A stretch of 64,000 bases of DNA from Fenollaria massiliensis (GTDB lineage Bacteria; Bacillota; Clostridia; Tissierellales; Peptoniphilaceae): assembly GCF_000312505.2 (NCBI RefSeq), contig NZ_HG326226.1, positions 1-64,000 of the forward strand, in the 5' to 3' direction. The notes beneath the pieces are model-generated. The model was not told where the DNA came from, did no database searches, and was given only the letters and a program-made list of their open reading frames with translations. Positions 26,411-34,755 of the stretch are shown here, in pieces; positions within the stretch are counted from its first letter, which is position 1; every line of letters starts with the position of its first letter. A program made the position numbers and the translations under genes.

Positions 26411-26468
26411 CAATTATACTTGAATTATGGTATAATTAAAAGTACCAATTATGATTATTTTGATGGTA
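26411..26468. promoter_or_regulatory. pdxS-pdxR divergent control region
   Basis: The 95-base gap holds repeated GGTAC/TGGTA half-sites: TGGTATAATTAAAAGTACCA (26428-26447) is an interrupted inverted repeat, and TGGTACCA follows near 26463. MocR-type PdxR regulators bind repeated sites between pdxR and pdxS, so these are the candidates. A TATAAT-like sequence for pdxS lies on the minus strand near 26414-26419. Confidence 0.5.
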
Positions 26469-26484
26469 CCAGATAGGAGGAGCT

Positions 26485-27867
26485 ATGCAAATAGATTTAA
26501 AAAGCGATAGGCCTATTTATGAACAGATATATGAATATTTTAAGGATGCAATACTTGAAGGACGCTTCAAAAAAGGAGAGAAACTGCCTTCGAAGAGGAC
26601 TCTTGCAAGGGACATATCTGTTGCGGTGAACACGGTGACAAGTGCGTACGAGATGCTGATCTCTGAAGGCTACATAAGGAGCGAGGAGAAGCGTGGCTAC
26701 TTCGTCAATGACATAGGAACTATATACACTCTTAAGCATGATGATGTAGAGATAAGCACGCGTAAGGAGAAGAAGTCTTATAAGTACTCATTTTTAATTA
26801 CACAGGGCGATCCTGAGTCCTACCCTATAGATAGATTTAGAAAGATATTTACTCAGGAGCTCATCTATGACACTGAGTTCTACGAAAGAGACTACCAAGG
26901 GCTCTATGGTCTTAGGCACGAGATTAAAAACTATCTATTCAAGGCGAGGGGCATCAAGACTAATGAAGACAATATCATTATAAGTTCGGGTCTTGAGTAC
27001 CTACTTATGACTCTCTTTTTAATCTTGCAAAACAAGGTGAAGCTTGCTTTGGAGAACCCGGGCTACAAGGTTTTGGAGACGCTTTTACGGGTCAATGGTA
27101 TAGCCTACGAGCCGATTGACATCGATGAAAGTGGTATGAGCTTTGAAAACTTTCTAAAGGCGGACTGCGAGCTTGCATTACTTACGCCATCTAACCAGTT
27201 TCCAACTGCGACTGTCATGCCTATCAAAAGAAGGCTGGAGTTCTTAAACTGGGCGAATGCTGCAAGTGGCCGCTACATTATTGAGGACGACTACGACAGT
27301 GAATTTCGTTATGCACCCAGAGCCATATCCCCAATAAAGAGCCTTGATGAGATGGATAGGGTAATCTACATAGGAAACTTTTCTAAGTCCATAAGCCCAC
27401 TTCTAAGACTTAGTTACATGGTCTTACCAAACGCACTTTTGCACGAGTACCATGGCATAAGGCCACTCATGAACTCGCCTGTTTCAAACATTGTCCAAAT
27501 TCTCGTGAAGGACTTTATGAAGGAGGGCCACTTTGAAAGGCAGCTCAACAGAATGAAGGGTATCTACAACAGAAAGAGGCTTACGCTCTTAGACGCTCTC
27601 AAGGACGCTTCTGGTATTAGGCTTGTGGACTCCATGGCTGGTATGCACCTTAAGCTTTATATGAGTGGTCTTGAAGATTACAGTAGGCTAGTTCAAATGC
27701 TTGACAAGAGAAGTGTCAAGGCTGAAACTATATCGAGCTACACTTTTGGCAAAAAAAGCGTAAGTGAAGATGCTCTTTTACTTGGCTATGGCCTTATGAG
27801 TGAGAAAGAGCTTGAGTCTGCTGCGGCTATAGTTCTTGATACAATTAAAAACTTGAAAAATCTATAA
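26485..27867 (+). CDS. pdxR: MocR-type GntR/aminotransferase regulator PdxR
   Basis: 460 residues: an N-terminal GntR winged helix (YEQIYEYFKDAILEGRFKKGEKLPSKR) and a C-terminal class I aminotransferase-like domain. The PLP-binding signature is YIGNFSKSISPLLRLSYM, with the Schiff-base Lys in FSKS, plus EDDYDSEFRY. Such proteins sense PLP and control PLP synthesis. Position opposite pdxS supports the PdxR name. Confidence 0.9.
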   Translation: MQIDLKSDRPIYEQIYEYFKDAILEGRFKKGEKLPSKRTLARDISVAVNTVTSAYEMLISEGYIRSEEKRGYFVNDIGTIYTLKHDDVEISTRKEKKSYKYSFLITQGDPESYPIDRFRKIFTQELIYDTEFYERDYQGLYGLRHEIKNYLFKARGIKTNEDNIIISSGLEYLLMTLFLILQNKVKLALENPGYKVLETLLRVNGIAYEPIDIDESGMSFENFLKADCELALLTPSNQFPTATVMPIKRRLEFLNWANAASGRYIIEDDYDSEFRYAPRAISPIKSLDEMDRVIYIGNFSKSISPLLRLSYMVLPNALLHEYHGIRPLMNSPVSNIVQILVKDFMKEGHFERQLNRMKGIYNRKRLTLLDALKDASGIRLVDSMAGMHLKLYMSGLEDYSRLVQMLDKRSVKAETISSYTFGKKSVSEDALLLGYGLMSEKELESAAAIVLDTIKNLKNL

Positions 27868-27881
27868 TTTTATCATATAAT
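27853..27881 (+). promoter_or_regulatory. Promoter of the second degV gene
   Basis: TTGAAA (27853-27858), 17 bases, TATAAT (27876-27881). The -35 lies inside the last codons of pdxR. Form and spacing match the first degV promoter. Confidence 0.75.
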
Positions 27882-27909
27882 ATATTTAGTTAAAGCTAAG
27901 GAGGATACC

Positions 27910-28770
27910 ATGAGCATCAAAATTATAACGGATTCAGCTTCGGACATAAGCTATGAATTAGCAAGTGAATATGACATAGACATCATGCCCATAGTCATCA
28001 TGAAGGGTGACGAAACTTACCTTGATGGTGTGGACATAAGTGGCAAGATGATATATGACGATATGAGGCAGGGGACTGTTTACAAAACTGGTGCCATATC
28101 TCCCAATGAGTATGAGGAGAAATTCAAGGAAGTTTTGGAAAAGTATGACAAGGCTATATACGTATCTTTGTCGACTGGCATGTCTTCTACATATAATAAC
28201 GCTGTGCTTGCGAAGAACTCGCTTGGTATAGGTGACGATAGGCTTATGCTTGTTGACTCGCGTGGCGCTTCTATGGGCCAAGGCTTGCAGGTTTTATCTT
28301 TAGCAAAGATTAATCAAGAAGGCAAGACTTTTGATGAGCTTAAGGCTTATGCACATGGCTTTGTCAAGAATACAAGGTATGTATTCTTCGTGGACTCGCT
28401 TGAGTACTTGCAAAGGGGCGGCAGGGTTTCAAAGCTAAGTGCTGCAATTGGTAACTTGATCAATATGAAGGTTGTGCTTGATGTGCACTCTGATGGTGTG
28501 ATTTACACTGAAGACAAGGTTAGAGGTACTAAGAGAGCCATTGCAAGGACTGTTGATTTTTTCGAAAATGAAGTGGGTCATGACTTGTACGCTAACACGA
28601 TATACGTATGTCATGCGGACTGCGAAGACCTTGCAAATAAGGTAAAGGAGCTACTCGTAGAAAAGTATCCAGACATGGAGATAAAGCTAAACCAATTTGC
28701 GGTATGCATAGGCGCTCATACAGGACCTGGTACGGTGCATATATGTACTATAAAGAATTTTGAACTATAG
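27910..28770 (+). CDS. DegV family fatty-acid-binding protein (second paralogue)
   Basis: 286 residues, the same length as the protein at 13063 and clearly its paralogue: ITDSASDIS, DIMPIVI, KTGAISP, YVSLSTGMSSTYNNA, FFVDSLEYLQRGGRVSK and GAHTGPGT. Paralogous FakB proteins usually prefer different fatty acids (saturated or unsaturated). It has its own promoter and terminator. Confidence 0.93.
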   Translation: MSIKIITDSASDISYELASEYDIDIMPIVIMKGDETYLDGVDISGKMIYDDMRQGTVYKTGAISPNEYEEKFKEVLEKYDKAIYVSLSTGMSSTYNNAVLAKNSLGIGDDRLMLVDSRGASMGQGLQVLSLAKINQEGKTFDELKAYAHGFVKNTRYVFFVDSLEYLQRGGRVSKLSAAIGNLINMKVVLDVHSDGVIYTEDKVRGTKRAIARTVDFFENEVGHDLYANTIYVCHADCEDLANKVKELLVEKYPDMEIKLNQFAVCIGAHTGPGTVHICTIKNFEL

Positions 28771-28793
28771 TTAATAGGTTTATAAGATATAAG

Positions 28794-28818
28794 AAGGGAC
28801 AGAGCAAATCTGTCCCTT
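28794..28818. terminator. Terminator between degV and lrgB
   Basis: 10-bp stem AAGGGACAGA / TCTGTCCCTT with loop GCAAA. It is followed by TGTCGTTT on the plus strand, and by a CTTCTTATATC tract on the minus strand after the M1 copy behind lrgB. Confidence 0.8.
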
Positions 28819-28899
28819 TGTCGTTTGAATTTAATTGTAGGTGCGAATGAACTCACCCAGTATAATTAGTTTTGCAGAGAAAATTCTAGCATAAGGCGA

Positions 28900-29048
28900 A
28901 GCAATTTTACCCTTGTTAATGAATCATCGCCAAACAAATTTTTTGTAGCAAGCGTGATGATTGGGCGAAGTGGACCGACGAGGCAAGCGGAGCGTATATG
29001 CAATACGTGAGCATTGCCGAGGAAGGAACGAGCCCAAGGGCGCGCTTG
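28900..29048 (-). repeat. M1 dispersed hairpin element, copy 7 (3' UTR of lrgB)
   Basis: Arms CAAGCG (28949-28954) and CGCTTG (29043-29048); inner GGCAA / TTGCC and apical CGTAT / ATACG pairs are visible. It starts ten bases after the lrgB stop, on the same strand. Its tail ends with CCTTGTTAATGA near 28912 (plus-strand reading), the family boundary. Confidence 0.75.
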
Positions 29049-29057
29049 AACAAAAAA

Positions 29058-29723
29058 TCATACAAAGAAAGGAAGGATTATTACACTTAGTATCCCGCTA
29101 ATCACTAAACTCATCGAGCTCGCCGCCCCAGTCAATTCATTCATATTATTTGCCTTCGCTGTGCCTATCGCGTGCGATGCGCTTCCCAAGGCAACTCCCT
29201 TAGCAACGTCTGATTTAATTTTCATAATTTTAAAAACAGCATCACTCACCATGGCTCCGAATATGCCTGTAAATATTATCGTAAATACTGTAATTGAAAC
29301 GATGCCGCCCATCGATCTAGAAACGTCTATGCCTATCGCTGTGGTGATGGACTTTGGCAAAAGCGTTGCAAAATGCACTTTCTCAAGCACAAATATCTTA
29401 TAAATTGCAAAAACTGTCAAAACTGAAGAGAATACGCCGAAGACTATGCTCATAAGTATTGGAACTATGTCTTTTTTTATGGTTTTTAGCTCTTCATACA
29501 AGGGAAAGGCTAGGGCAATGGTTGCCGGTGTTAGTAATAGCGAAACATATTTTGCGCCCGATGCATAAGTTTTGCTGTCAATTTTAAAACTCAAAAGCAC
29601 AGCCATATCGACTGCTATTGCAAATAGAAGTGGATTGATAAAAGACCACTTAAGCTTCTTTTTTATGTAAACAAAGAAAAAATATGGCACTACTGTTAGT
29701 AACAGCATGAAAATGGCTGTCAT
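29058..29723 (-). CDS. lrgB: LrgB family membrane protein
   Basis: 222 residues from the ATG whose first base overlaps the lrgA stop (TGATG). It has several membrane helices and the conserved SVTTAIGID-like segment (here PKSITTAIGIDVSRSMGG) and GSASHAIGTAKA. LrgA/LrgB proteins influence murein hydrolase activity, lysis and export of small metabolites such as pyruvate. No LytTR or LysR regulator gene is adjacent. Confidence 0.92.
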   Translation of the reverse strand: MTAIFMLLLTVVPYFFFVYIKKKLKWSFINPLLFAIAVDMAVLLSFKIDSKTYASGAKYVSLLLTPATIALAFPLYEELKTIKKDIVPILMSIVFGVFSSVLTVFAIYKIFVLEKVHFATLLPKSITTAIGIDVSRSMGGIVSITVFTIIFTGIFGAMVSDAVFKIMKIKSDVAKGVALGSASHAIGTAKANNMNELTGAASSMSLVISGILSVIILPFFV

Positions 29724-30076
29724 CACTTCACCTTCCTTATCTTTAATAGCGTTTCGCAAAATTTTCCTGTCGTTGCCATAACGAAAATTGTTGAGAAAAC
29801 GATTGCGACTAGAACTGGGACTATGATGACTTTAAGGTCTATGAAGCTGTCAATAAGTGCAACTGCGCTCGGTATGAAAGTTAGCGGCATTATTTTAATC
29901 AAAAATTTACAAACGCCTTCAACTTTTTCTTTTTTAACGAGACCCATTTGTAGAAGCAAAAAAAGTATTATTATACCGTAAATGCTTGCTGGCATCGAGA
30001 CTGGCAAGGTTTTTGAGAGATAGTCGCTCACAAGTGTCACCGCCGCCACGATTATTATTCCAAATATTGTATTCAA
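29723..30076 (-). CDS. lrgA: LrgA/CidA family holin-like protein
   Basis: About 118 residues from a TTG at 30076, placed eight bases after AGGAG; the open frame continues upstream without a ribosome site. Four membrane segments and the motif SMPASIYGIIILFLLLQ match the LrgA/CidA family. A promoter TTTTCA-17-TATACT can be read upstream on the minus strand. It is co-transcribed with lrgB. Confidence 0.88.
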   Translation of the reverse strand: MNTIFGIIIVAAVTLVSDYLSKTLPVSMPASIYGIIILFLLLQMGLVKKEKVEGVCKFLIKIMPLTFIPSAVALIDSFIDLKVIIVPVLVAIVFSTIFVMATTGKFCETLLKIRKVK

Positions 30077-30222
30077 AAAAATCACTCCTATTCTTAAATA
30101 GTATACCATTAATATGCGTTTATGAAAAGTAAAAATTTTTTACTATAATTATAAATTTTATCTATACTAAGTGGGCCATGTATTGCAATTTATTATACAA
30201 GTGAGTAATTTAGCTAAATCCA

Positions 30223-30251
30223 TTGACATTTCAAGAATTATGTTCTATATT
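30223..30251 (+). promoter_or_regulatory. Promoter of a candidate small RNA
   Basis: TTGACA (30223-30228), 17 bases, TATATT (30246-30251). No reading frame follows, but a strong terminator does. Confidence 0.6.
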
Positions 30252-30257
30252 ATAATT

Positions 30258-30329
30258 AATTGTAAGAATAATCTTGGACACATAATTTACACCACCTAAA
30301 AAAACGTTCATTGGCCGAGCGTTTTTTTG
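30258..30329 (+). ncRNA. Candidate small RNA (about 72 nt) between lrgA and tpx
   Basis: A consensus-like promoter is followed by about 40 bases without an open frame and then a 12-bp terminator stem, AAAAAAACGTTC (30299-30310) / GAGCGTTTTTTT (30318-30329). The unpaired part contains ACACCACCT, which could pair with GGTGG-like ribosome sites. The same hairpin could also serve minus-strand transcripts of tpx that pass the terminator at 30355. No known family recognised. Confidence 0.45.
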
Positions 30330-30354
30330 TTTGCAAAAACTATTTTCAAAAATA

Positions 30355-30382
30355 ATAGCTGGACCTCGTGGCCCAGCTATTG
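30355..30382 (-). terminator. Terminator of tpx
   Basis: 9-bp stem AATAGCTGG / CCAGCTATT, followed on the minus strand by ATTTTTG. It lies about 20 bases after the tpx stop. Confidence 0.8.
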
Positions 30383-30402
30383 TCATATAAAAAGATATTT
30401 GC

Positions 30403-30915
30403 TTAAATAAGTTTCTTTGCTTCTTCCAAAGCTTTGTCATAGTCAGGATGTTTAGTAACTTCACTAACAATTTCTTGATACTTGATAGTGCCGTCCTTAT
30501 CTATGATAGTGATTGCTCTTGCAAGTAGACGAAGCTCTTTGATCACAAGACCGTATTTTGTACCAAAATCAAGGTCTCTGTGGTCTGATAAAACTATAAC
30601 CTTGTCAATGCCGTCTGCAGCGCAAAATCTTGATTGAGCAAATGGTAGGTCGCAGCTAAGTGTTAAAACAACTGCATCACCAAGCTTAGCAGCTTCTTCG
30701 TTGAATCTCTTAGTTTGTAATTCACAAACAGGTGTGTCAATTGAAGGAACTGAGCTGATGATAACTACTTTACCTTTCACTTCGTCAAGAGAAAACTCAG
30801 ATAAGTCATTCTTAAGAGCCTTAAAATCAGGCGCCTTGCTGCCTACCTTTGTTTCTTCACCAATTAAAGTTACAGGTGAACCGCCAAATGTTATTATACC
30901 TTTTCTTTCTTCCAT
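30403..30915 (-). CDS. tpx: Thiol peroxidase Tpx (atypical 2-Cys peroxiredoxin)
   Basis: 170 residues. Peroxidatic C64 lies in SVPSIDTPVCELQT and resolving C98 in SRFCAA; the 34-residue spacing equals that of the E. coli enzyme. It reduces H2O2 and organic peroxides with thioredoxin. The ribosome site AGGGGG is strong. Upstream, GTAAATTATTTAC (30933-30945) is a short inverted repeat that may be an operator, though it is not a clear PerR box. Confidence 0.96.
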   Translation of the reverse strand: MEERKGIITFGGSPVTLIGEETKVGSKAPDFKALKNDLSEFSLDEVKGKVVIISSVPSIDTPVCELQTKRFNEEAAKLGDAVVLTLSCDLPFAQSRFCAADGIDKVIVLSDHRDLDFGTKYGLVIKELRLLARAITIIDKDGTIKYQEIVSEVTKHPDYDKALEEAKKLI

Positions 30916-31083
30916 ATTTATTACCCCCTAGTGTAAATTATTTACCCTAAATGAAAAATTTTAAACGATTTATTTAATTTCTTCTTCATCAATAGGCTCA
31001 ATCTTATCAAAGACTATATTAATATCTGGAAATTTATGCTCTTTCGTGTTATAATATAGATACTTATAAGCGAGGTGAATCTT

Positions 31084-32259
31084 ATGCAGCTTGAAATATA
31101 TAAGGAGCCGCTTCAATTCGAGGCGAGTGCTTCCGAGAAAAAGCTTAATGCATTTAAACAATTTCATACGAAATATGCGTCTGACTGGATTAGGCTTGAT
31201 TATTTGAACGAAGCCTTTATTAGTGATGTCAAAAAAACAGCTGATTACATACGCAAATCTTTTGATGCTCTTGTAGTTATCGGGATCGGCGGATCTTTTA
31301 TCGGTGCAAAGGCATTCATCGACGCTTTAGGAAATGATTTCCCAATATATTTCACCGGAAATAATCTTGATGGAGAGTGCCTTATTAATTTAATTAATGA
31401 ACTCAAAGATAAGCGCTACGCGATAAACGTTATAAGCAAGTCAGGAACAACTATGGAGACAAAGCTTGTATTCGAAATTTTCCTTAACGATATGATGAAA
31501 AAAGGCATTGACCTTAAGAATAGCGTTATAGTGACTAGCTCAGAAACTAGTGAATTAGCAAATTTTGCTCTATTACATAAGATGAAAACTTTTATAATAC
31601 CCGAAGATATAGGTGGACGCTACAGCGTTTTCACTGCAGTTGGCCTTTTGCCAATGGCGGCCAGTGGTCTTGATATAGAAAAAGTAATTATGGGTATAAA
31701 AAGTGCAAAGGAAGAATATTTTGAAAGCGATGGAGCCATAAACACAGCTCTTGATTACGCTTACTATAGGCATCTAGCTGGAAAGACTTATGCGCTTGAG
31801 TTTATCAGCGTTTACGAGGAAAGGCTTGCTTCATTTACTGAGTGGATAAAGCAGCTTCTTTGCGAATCGCTTGCCAAGGACGGCAAGGGACTCATTGTTT
31901 CTAATCTTAAGTATACACAGGATTTGCACTCTATGGGTCAGCTTTTGCAAGAGGGCAGGCGCAATATAATCGAGACGCATTTATTTGCGGAGGCGAAAAA
32001 AACTCAAGATGAGGCTATCATGAATATAAATAAGATTAATGAAATTGCCTTCAAAGCGACTGTTAAGGCGCATCACATGGGCGGCGTGCCAAGCTGCGTG
32101 ATTAAGCTAAAGACCATTAGCGAAGAAAGCCTTGCAAAGCTCTCTATATTTTACATGGCATCTTGCGTTTATAACGCTGTTATGGATGAGGTAGAGCCTT
32201 ATGGTCAGCCGGGTGTAGAAGTTTACAAAGAAAAAATCAGAAATATATTAGAGGAGTGA
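31084..32259 (+). CDS. pgi: Glucose-6-phosphate isomerase (short form)
   Basis: 391 residues from the ATG at 31084; an in-frame GTG nine bases upstream is the ribosome site itself. Family motifs are present: VVIGIGGSFIGAKA, VISKSGTTMETK, GGRYSVFTAVGLLP and the C-terminal GQPGVEVYKEKI. Most bacterial enzymes have 440-550 residues, so this is a compact version, but the motifs are intact. It interconverts glucose 6-phosphate and fructose 6-phosphate. A TATAAT lies at 31050-31055. The cupin gene follows closely. Confidence 0.9.
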   Translation: MQLEIYKEPLQFEASASEKKLNAFKQFHTKYASDWIRLDYLNEAFISDVKKTADYIRKSFDALVVIGIGGSFIGAKAFIDALGNDFPIYFTGNNLDGECLINLINELKDKRYAINVISKSGTTMETKLVFEIFLNDMMKKGIDLKNSVIVTSSETSELANFALLHKMKTFIIPEDIGGRYSVFTAVGLLPMAASGLDIEKVIMGIKSAKEEYFESDGAINTALDYAYYRHLAGKTYALEFISVYEERLASFTEWIKQLLCESLAKDGKGLIVSNLKYTQDLHSMGQLLQEGRRNIIETHLFAEAKKTQDEAIMNINKINEIAFKATVKAHHMGGVPSCVIKLKTISEESLAKLSIFYMASCVYNAVMDEVEPYGQPGVEVYKEKIRNILEE

Positions 32260-32263
32260 TAAG

Positions 32264-32548
32264 ATGTTAGCAAAAGTATTAAAAGATGAAGGCTTAATAA
32301 AAAGCATAAATGGGGTTAATTTTGTTCACAAAATTTTGAAAAAGGGCGATGTAATTGATAAACACAATCATCCAGATAAGGAAATAGTTTTCGCTGTGAT
32401 GAAGGGCTCTTTCGAGATTACTATTGGCGAAGAAGAAAAACACCTTGTAAAGGCTGGAGAAGCGCTTAATTTCGATGGCACTAATACTATAAGCGCAGTG
32501 GCTTTGGACGATAGTGAAAGCCTTGTTGTGCTAGTTAATAAAGAATAA
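32264..32548 (+). CDS. Small cupin-domain protein
   Basis: 94 residues forming a single cupin barrel: KHNHPDKEIVFAVMKGSFEITIG carries the His/Glu metal-binding set, and VKAGEALNFDG the second motif. Function unknown; small cupins bind metal or sugar ligands. It lies four bases after pgi and one base before a Crp-like regulator, so it may supply a signal to that regulator or act on a sugar. Confidence 0.8.
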   Translation: MLAKVLKDEGLIKSINGVNFVHKILKKGDVIDKHNHPDKEIVFAVMKGSFEITIGEEEKHLVKAGEALNFDGTNTISAVALDDSESLVVLVNKE

Positions 32549-32549
32549 A

Positions 32550-33242
32550 ATGCTTAATAAATTTCCAGAAAGCATCGATTTAAAGAAGATACCATTATTC
32601 TCATATTTTTCAGACGAAGAACTTAACGAGATCAGAAAAGGTCTTAAGCTTGAGACACTTAAGCGTGGCGACGCCATATTCTCATCAGGCGACAGCGCGG
32701 ATAGGATGTTCATCGTCTATGAAGGATTTATGAAGATATCTATGTATCTTTCGGACGGTAGAGAGCAAATTCTCTACATCTACAAAAAAGACGACTTCGT
32801 TGGCGGCTTCAACATACTTTATCAGGACAAATATGTCTACAATGCTGCTGCCACAACGAACGCAAAGATCATAGTTATAAATAAGTATGACTTCGAAAAT
32901 ATCATGCTAAAGAACAAGGATTTCGTTTTGAAGGTTTTGGAAGAAGCCTACTACAGAATCAGAAAGTCAGAAGAGCTTATTGACAGGCTCTCAGTTATAA
33001 ACGCGGATATGAAGGTTGCTAAGGCCCTTATCAATCTGATTAAAATATCGGGCTCAATCAAGGATGGCGTCATCACAGTTGACCTTAAGATCAATCGCGA
33101 GGAGATGGGCTCTTTCACAGGACTTACGCGCGAAACTATCTCGAGAAAGCTTAGCCAATTTCAAGATGAGGGCATAATCACGCTCGAACGTAACAAGATT
33201 ATTATTAACGATATTAGAAAACTTTCAGACAAAACTATATGA
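32550..33242 (+). CDS. Crp/Fnr family transcription regulator
   Basis: 230 residues: a cyclic-nucleotide-like sensor domain (about 15-130, RGDAIFSSGDSADRMFIVYEGFMKI), a dimer helix, and a winged helix (INREEMGSFTGLTRETISRKLSQFQDEGII). No N-terminal Cys cluster for an Fe-S centre is visible, so it is not a classic Fnr oxygen sensor. It ends the pgi-cupin operon; targets are unknown. Confidence 0.9.
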   Translation: MLNKFPESIDLKKIPLFSYFSDEELNEIRKGLKLETLKRGDAIFSSGDSADRMFIVYEGFMKISMYLSDGREQILYIYKKDDFVGGFNILYQDKYVYNAAATTNAKIIVINKYDFENIMLKNKDFVLKVLEEAYYRIRKSEELIDRLSVINADMKVAKALINLIKISGSIKDGVITVDLKINREEMGSFTGLTRETISRKLSQFQDEGIITLERNKIIINDIRKLSDKTI

Positions 33243-33248
33243 TGAACT

Positions 33249-33282
33249 TGGACAAAGGCGCGTAAATAGAGGTCTTTGTCCA
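33249..33282 (+). terminator. Terminator after the Crp-like gene
   Basis: 9-bp stem TGGACAAAG (33249-33257) / CTTTGTCCA (33274-33282) with a 16-nt loop, then TTTTAAA. Confidence 0.65.
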
Positions 33283-33306
33283 TTTTAAATATTTAGGAGA
33301 ATATAT

Positions 33307-34744
33307 ATGCTATTTAATTCAGCTGGCTACCTTGTGTTTTTCACAATCGTTTGCCTAGTTTATTTCATATTGCCCAAAAAAAGTCAAGAGAGCCTTTTTG
33401 CTTTTGGCAAGCTATTTCTTTTATTCATGCTGGAACCTTAAGTACTCACTACTAATGCTCTTTAGCACAGTAGCGACATACTTAACAGCCATCGCCATGG
33501 ACATGGTGGGAGCGAAACAAAAGAAAAAAATCTATCTCGGACTTTGTTTCTTTGTCAATTTGGCGATACTTTTCGTCTTTAAGTACTACGGCTTCACAGT
33601 TAATTTTTTAAAAAAAATACTTGGACTTGTGGGAGGGAGCTTAAATCTGCCACTGATCAATGTTTTACTTCCAGTCGGCATTTCATTCTACACTTTTCAA
33701 GCGCTTGGCTACATCGTTGACGTTTACAGAGGCGAGATTAAGGCTGAGAGAAATTTTATCAATTACGCTCTCTTCGTCTCATTCTTCCCACAATTAGTCG
33801 CTGGACCTATAGAGAGATCAAAAAATCTTTTAACGCAGATAGATAATTTAGGACACAGACGCTATGAAAATTTATCAAAGGGACTTCTTTACATACTTTG
33901 GGGCTTTTTCCTAAAGCTAGTCATTGCAGATAGAGCAGCAATATTCGTAAATCAAGTCTATGACAGCTACCAAGGCTACTCATACGTATTTTTATGCTAC
34001 GCCGCTTTACTCTTCGCGGTGCAAATCTATTGCGATTTTTATTCATATTCAATCATCGCAAAGGGCTCTGCCAAAATTTTGGGCTACGATCTTATGGACA
34101 ATTTTAAAGCGCCCTATCTTTCGAAATCAATCACAGAATTTTGGAGACGCTGGCACATCTCGCTATCAACTTGGTTTAAGGACTATTTATACATCCCTTT
34201 AGGGGGGAATAGAAAAGGAGCTTTCAGAAAGCATTTAAACGTTTTGATAGTTTTTTTGGTGAGCGGTCTTTGGCACGGAGCGAACTACACCTTCGTTCTT
34301 TGGGGTTTAATTCATGGTATTTTCAATATTTTGGAAGATAGTTTTAAAGGCATTACAAAAAATATTAGCAATAATTTAATTTATAAAAATATTCGCAGGC
34401 TTATTACCTTTGTCGTTGCAGTCATAAGTTTTGTCATCTTTAGAAGCAAAAATATTGGTGCGGCAAAGGCCTTTATACTTGGCATACTTAAGAGGCAGGC
34501 AGGAACTTTGGATGCGTCAATCGCCTTTCCATACGAAGACACAGTCATCTTACTCATTGCGATAGCCATTCTTATAGTAATTGACATACTTATTTACAAT
34601 AAAGTGAACATGGTTGAAAGAATTGAAAAGAGAAGCCTGATTATAAGATGGCCGATATATATATTTTTACTAGTAGTAATACTAATTTTTGGCATATATG
34701 GACCGGGTTACAGCGAAGCGCAGTTCATTTATTTCCAGTTCTAA
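33307..34744 (+). pseudogene. MBOAT family O-acyltransferase, interrupted by an A7-tract frameshift
   Basis: A start at 33307 (after AGGAG) gives MLFNSAGYLVFFTIVCLVYFILPKK, the normal N-terminus of DltB/AlgI-like proteins, but the frame stops at 33441. The rest, from VKRAFLLLASYFFY onward, continues in another frame to 34744. The two join if one A is removed from the A7 run at 33376-33382. The remainder is intact and has multiple membrane helices with the catalytic His in SGLWHGANYTFVLWG. Such enzymes O-acetylate or alanylate surface polymers, here with the SGNH protein downstream. It may be a phase-variable gene, a true pseudogene or a sequencing error. Confidence 0.85.
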
Positions 34745-34755
34745 GGGTGAGTCAG

